This document shows positions 62,021-64,000 of a DNA stretch of 64,000 nt, piece by piece. The position numbers were made by a program, and so were the translations under genes. Position 1 is the stretch's first letter. Each line of letters begins with the position of its first letter. The stretch comes from Taenia hydatigena (taxonomy: Eukaryota > Platyhelminthes > Cestoda > Cyclophyllidea > Taeniidae): positions 5,876,270-5,940,269 of the forward strand of contig JADWOT020000001.1 of NCBI GenBank assembly GCA_036345935.2, read 5' to 3'. The notes beneath the pieces were generated by a model. That model did no database searches. It was not told where the DNA came from and saw only the letters and a list, made by a program, of their open reading frames with translations.

Positions 62021-64000
62021 ACTCCATTCCTCCTCGCATGTCCCTATTCTTCCATCACTCCCTTACTTACTGGTCCCCTCCCTCATTCATCCAATCGCCT
62101 ATTTATTAATCCATCACTCCTGCTTTTCACATTTAACTATGCCAGCACACACACGCACACAGGCACTTTCCCCTGTTTCTCATTCTTCAATTCTTGACAA
62201 ATTATGTCATCTGCGCTTCCTCTATCCCCATTCTCTGAACGCCGGCTCTAAGTGTAATATAAATGCACTAGTTCGTGCATTTGTCACTGCAACGTTAGCA
62301 TCAGCACTCCAAGAAACGCAAATGTCAGCGGAATCGTGGACCCACGGCTGATGACAGCGACATCACCACGACCACCAGATCTGATACCACCAACATTAAC
62401 GTTATTCATTTAAATGTAGTAGCATTTTACAGCATATTATGCGCAAAGGAGGAGAGCGAAGGGGATGAGACGCAAAGGCAAATCACTGTGTGTAATGCCA
62501 CAAATGCATAGATAAGATGGCAGATGGGTCAAAGCAGGAGTTGAAATGAAGAGAATCGTCGACAGGTAGAATGCAATAGAATGTGCCAGTGGCACGGCGT
62601 GTGCTACAGCCGTCATCGGTGCGATGTAGCATAACCTTGTGTTGTGACAGAACTCATAGGTTAGCACGCCGTACGATCACTGACGTCTGCAACATCAGTT
62701 GGATAGGCATGATATAATTTTTGGGCGCGAATTAAACATCCACAGTGAAACACTGATCGTTCGTAACCGCACTGCCACGATCTGATTCATATGAGATGAA
62801 ATGCGCTTGGCAAACTATTCCCACCATTGGCCAAAGGCGGGTTTAACCTCGAAATGTGCTGCAGCAAGATCTTATCGGTCACGTGCATAGACAACCCTTC
62901 GATTCGTGGAGGTATCTTCAATGCTGTGCTGCTTGTGGTGTATTTCATGTCTACGGATCCGTTCTGGAAAACAAATGCTCATGTTACAAGCGGCTCTTAC
63001 TCTCTGGGCGATAAATTATTTCTTTCTTTAACCAGCTATGAGCGTCGCCTGATGTCATGCGCCCAATATGGGGTGCTTTTTCTAATTTAATGCTGTTTTT
63101 TATGCTGCTATTTTTTCTCGTATAGTTGGAATTTTATCGTATCATTGAGATAAGAAGTATAATTACGATGATTTATAATGCGACGGAATCACTGCTGCGC
63201 GAGAAACAAAGGTAGTTTTAAAGTTTTTGACGTTTTTTGGACGAAGATGGTGTACTGAATGCCTCTTTATGTTAGAAGATTAAATGAGGCTACGCACGCA
63301 AGTCATCATACCCAATGGGTGCCAATAGGAAAATCAATAGCATTCTGCTTAAACACAAATAAATGTTTCTTCCGGCGTTTATAATTGTTCTGTATTTACT
63401 AGTCACTGCATATGCAAAGAATCAGCACTGCCTCTTGTGCATGCAATTTAGCTCAATCACCCGTCCATAGGGCACTTGCCACACTATTGCGCTCTGGTGA
63501 TTACTCAGGATGTGGAAAAGAAGGAAGATTCACAAGCGGTGCTGAATAGGCTAAGTAATGAGACATAAATGCCACCCACGAAAATGGAGGCGTCGAAAGG
63601 AAGTGGGTGTGAAGGAGTATGCCAACTGGGAAACAAGGCATAAGTAGTAATGAAAGTCTAACACCTACTCAAGATGGTAGAATGTAAGGTGTCTCTTTAC
63701 ATTTTCAGGCTTTGTGCACTTGATCAAACAAAATTTGAATCAAAATTATGTTACTGGCATCTTTGCAAATAACTGCTCATGAGGGGACCCTATAGTTCCA
63801 GCTTTAGAAATCAAGAATTGACAGCCTCTGTAATAAATGGAAGCAAAATGTTTTGGGAGACGCATGCAAATCCATTTTCGTGCCATTAAATCCCGCACTC
63901 CTATCATAAGCCACACTTACATTCGTGACTTTGTTAAGAACTGCGCTAAAAAGAAACAGTAATATGTGAAAACTGCCAAGCAGGAGTGTAAATTGGATAT
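62021..64000. other. Unassigned DNA at right edge
   Basis: A hydrophobic 87-codon plus-strand frame at 62827-63090 (with GGIFNAVLLVVYFMSTDPFW) is the most protein-like feature but has no clear acceptor and no recognised family. Nothing else seen. Confidence 0.35.

Noticed and set aside
61875..62351. 158-codon plus-strand frame
   Set aside because: Runs through a CTTC microsatellite and pyrimidine-rich DNA; Ser/Pro/Leu content follows from that.

Overview
The window is eukaryotic, intron-containing, gene-poor DNA of moderate GC (low 40s percent by eye, not computed). No operons, ribosome binding sites, CRISPR arrays or rRNA genes are visible. The longest uninterrupted frames are about 130-160 codons, roughly what 64 kb of random sequence of this composition should give, so ORF length alone proves nothing. 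I therefore accepted coding calls only where a frame is bracketed by good splice sites in consistent phase, or where a protein-like frame recurs in two copies. Candidate introns of about 32-34 and 77-95 nt plus the GC level are compatible with a flatworm, perhaps a tapeworm, but the host is an inference and no gene settles it.

The main structure is a very large inverted repeat. Positions 29913-34814 and 55528-60429 are 4902-bp arms in opposite orientation, separated by a 20.7-kb spacer. Reading the arms against each other I found no indels and one substitution. Each arm carries a three-exon gene model for a protein of about 71 residues with two C2H2 zinc fingers. The single substitution turns the last zinc-binding His of finger 1 into Tyr in the right arm. 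An old, diverged, dead copy of the same segment lies in the spacer (about 43.0-45.65 kb).

Layout: 0-6.7 kb mostly unassigned DNA with two weak coding-like frames; 6.7-7.05 kb a two-exon gene fragment duplicated at 35.75-36.09 kb; 8.2-10.05 kb the best unrecognised spliced gene model; 14.75 kb an isolated terminal exon; 17.6 kb a decayed coding frame; 18.4-25.0 kb a small dispersed repeat family with a foldback, plus a two-exon model at 20.7-22.3 kb; 29.9-34.8 kb left arm; 35-42 kb a gene-fragment copy, a tRNA-Arg relic and a small three-exon model; 42.4-46.6 kb degenerate tandem repeats, the old zinc-finger segment, a purine tract and a GC-rich 124-bp tandem duplication; 46.6-55.5 kb little of note; 55.5-60.4 kb right arm; 60.4-64 kb unassigned.

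No gene here joins another in a recognisable pathway. The zinc-finger genes in the arms are the only ones whose family can be named, and no transposase or reverse transcriptase was recognised.
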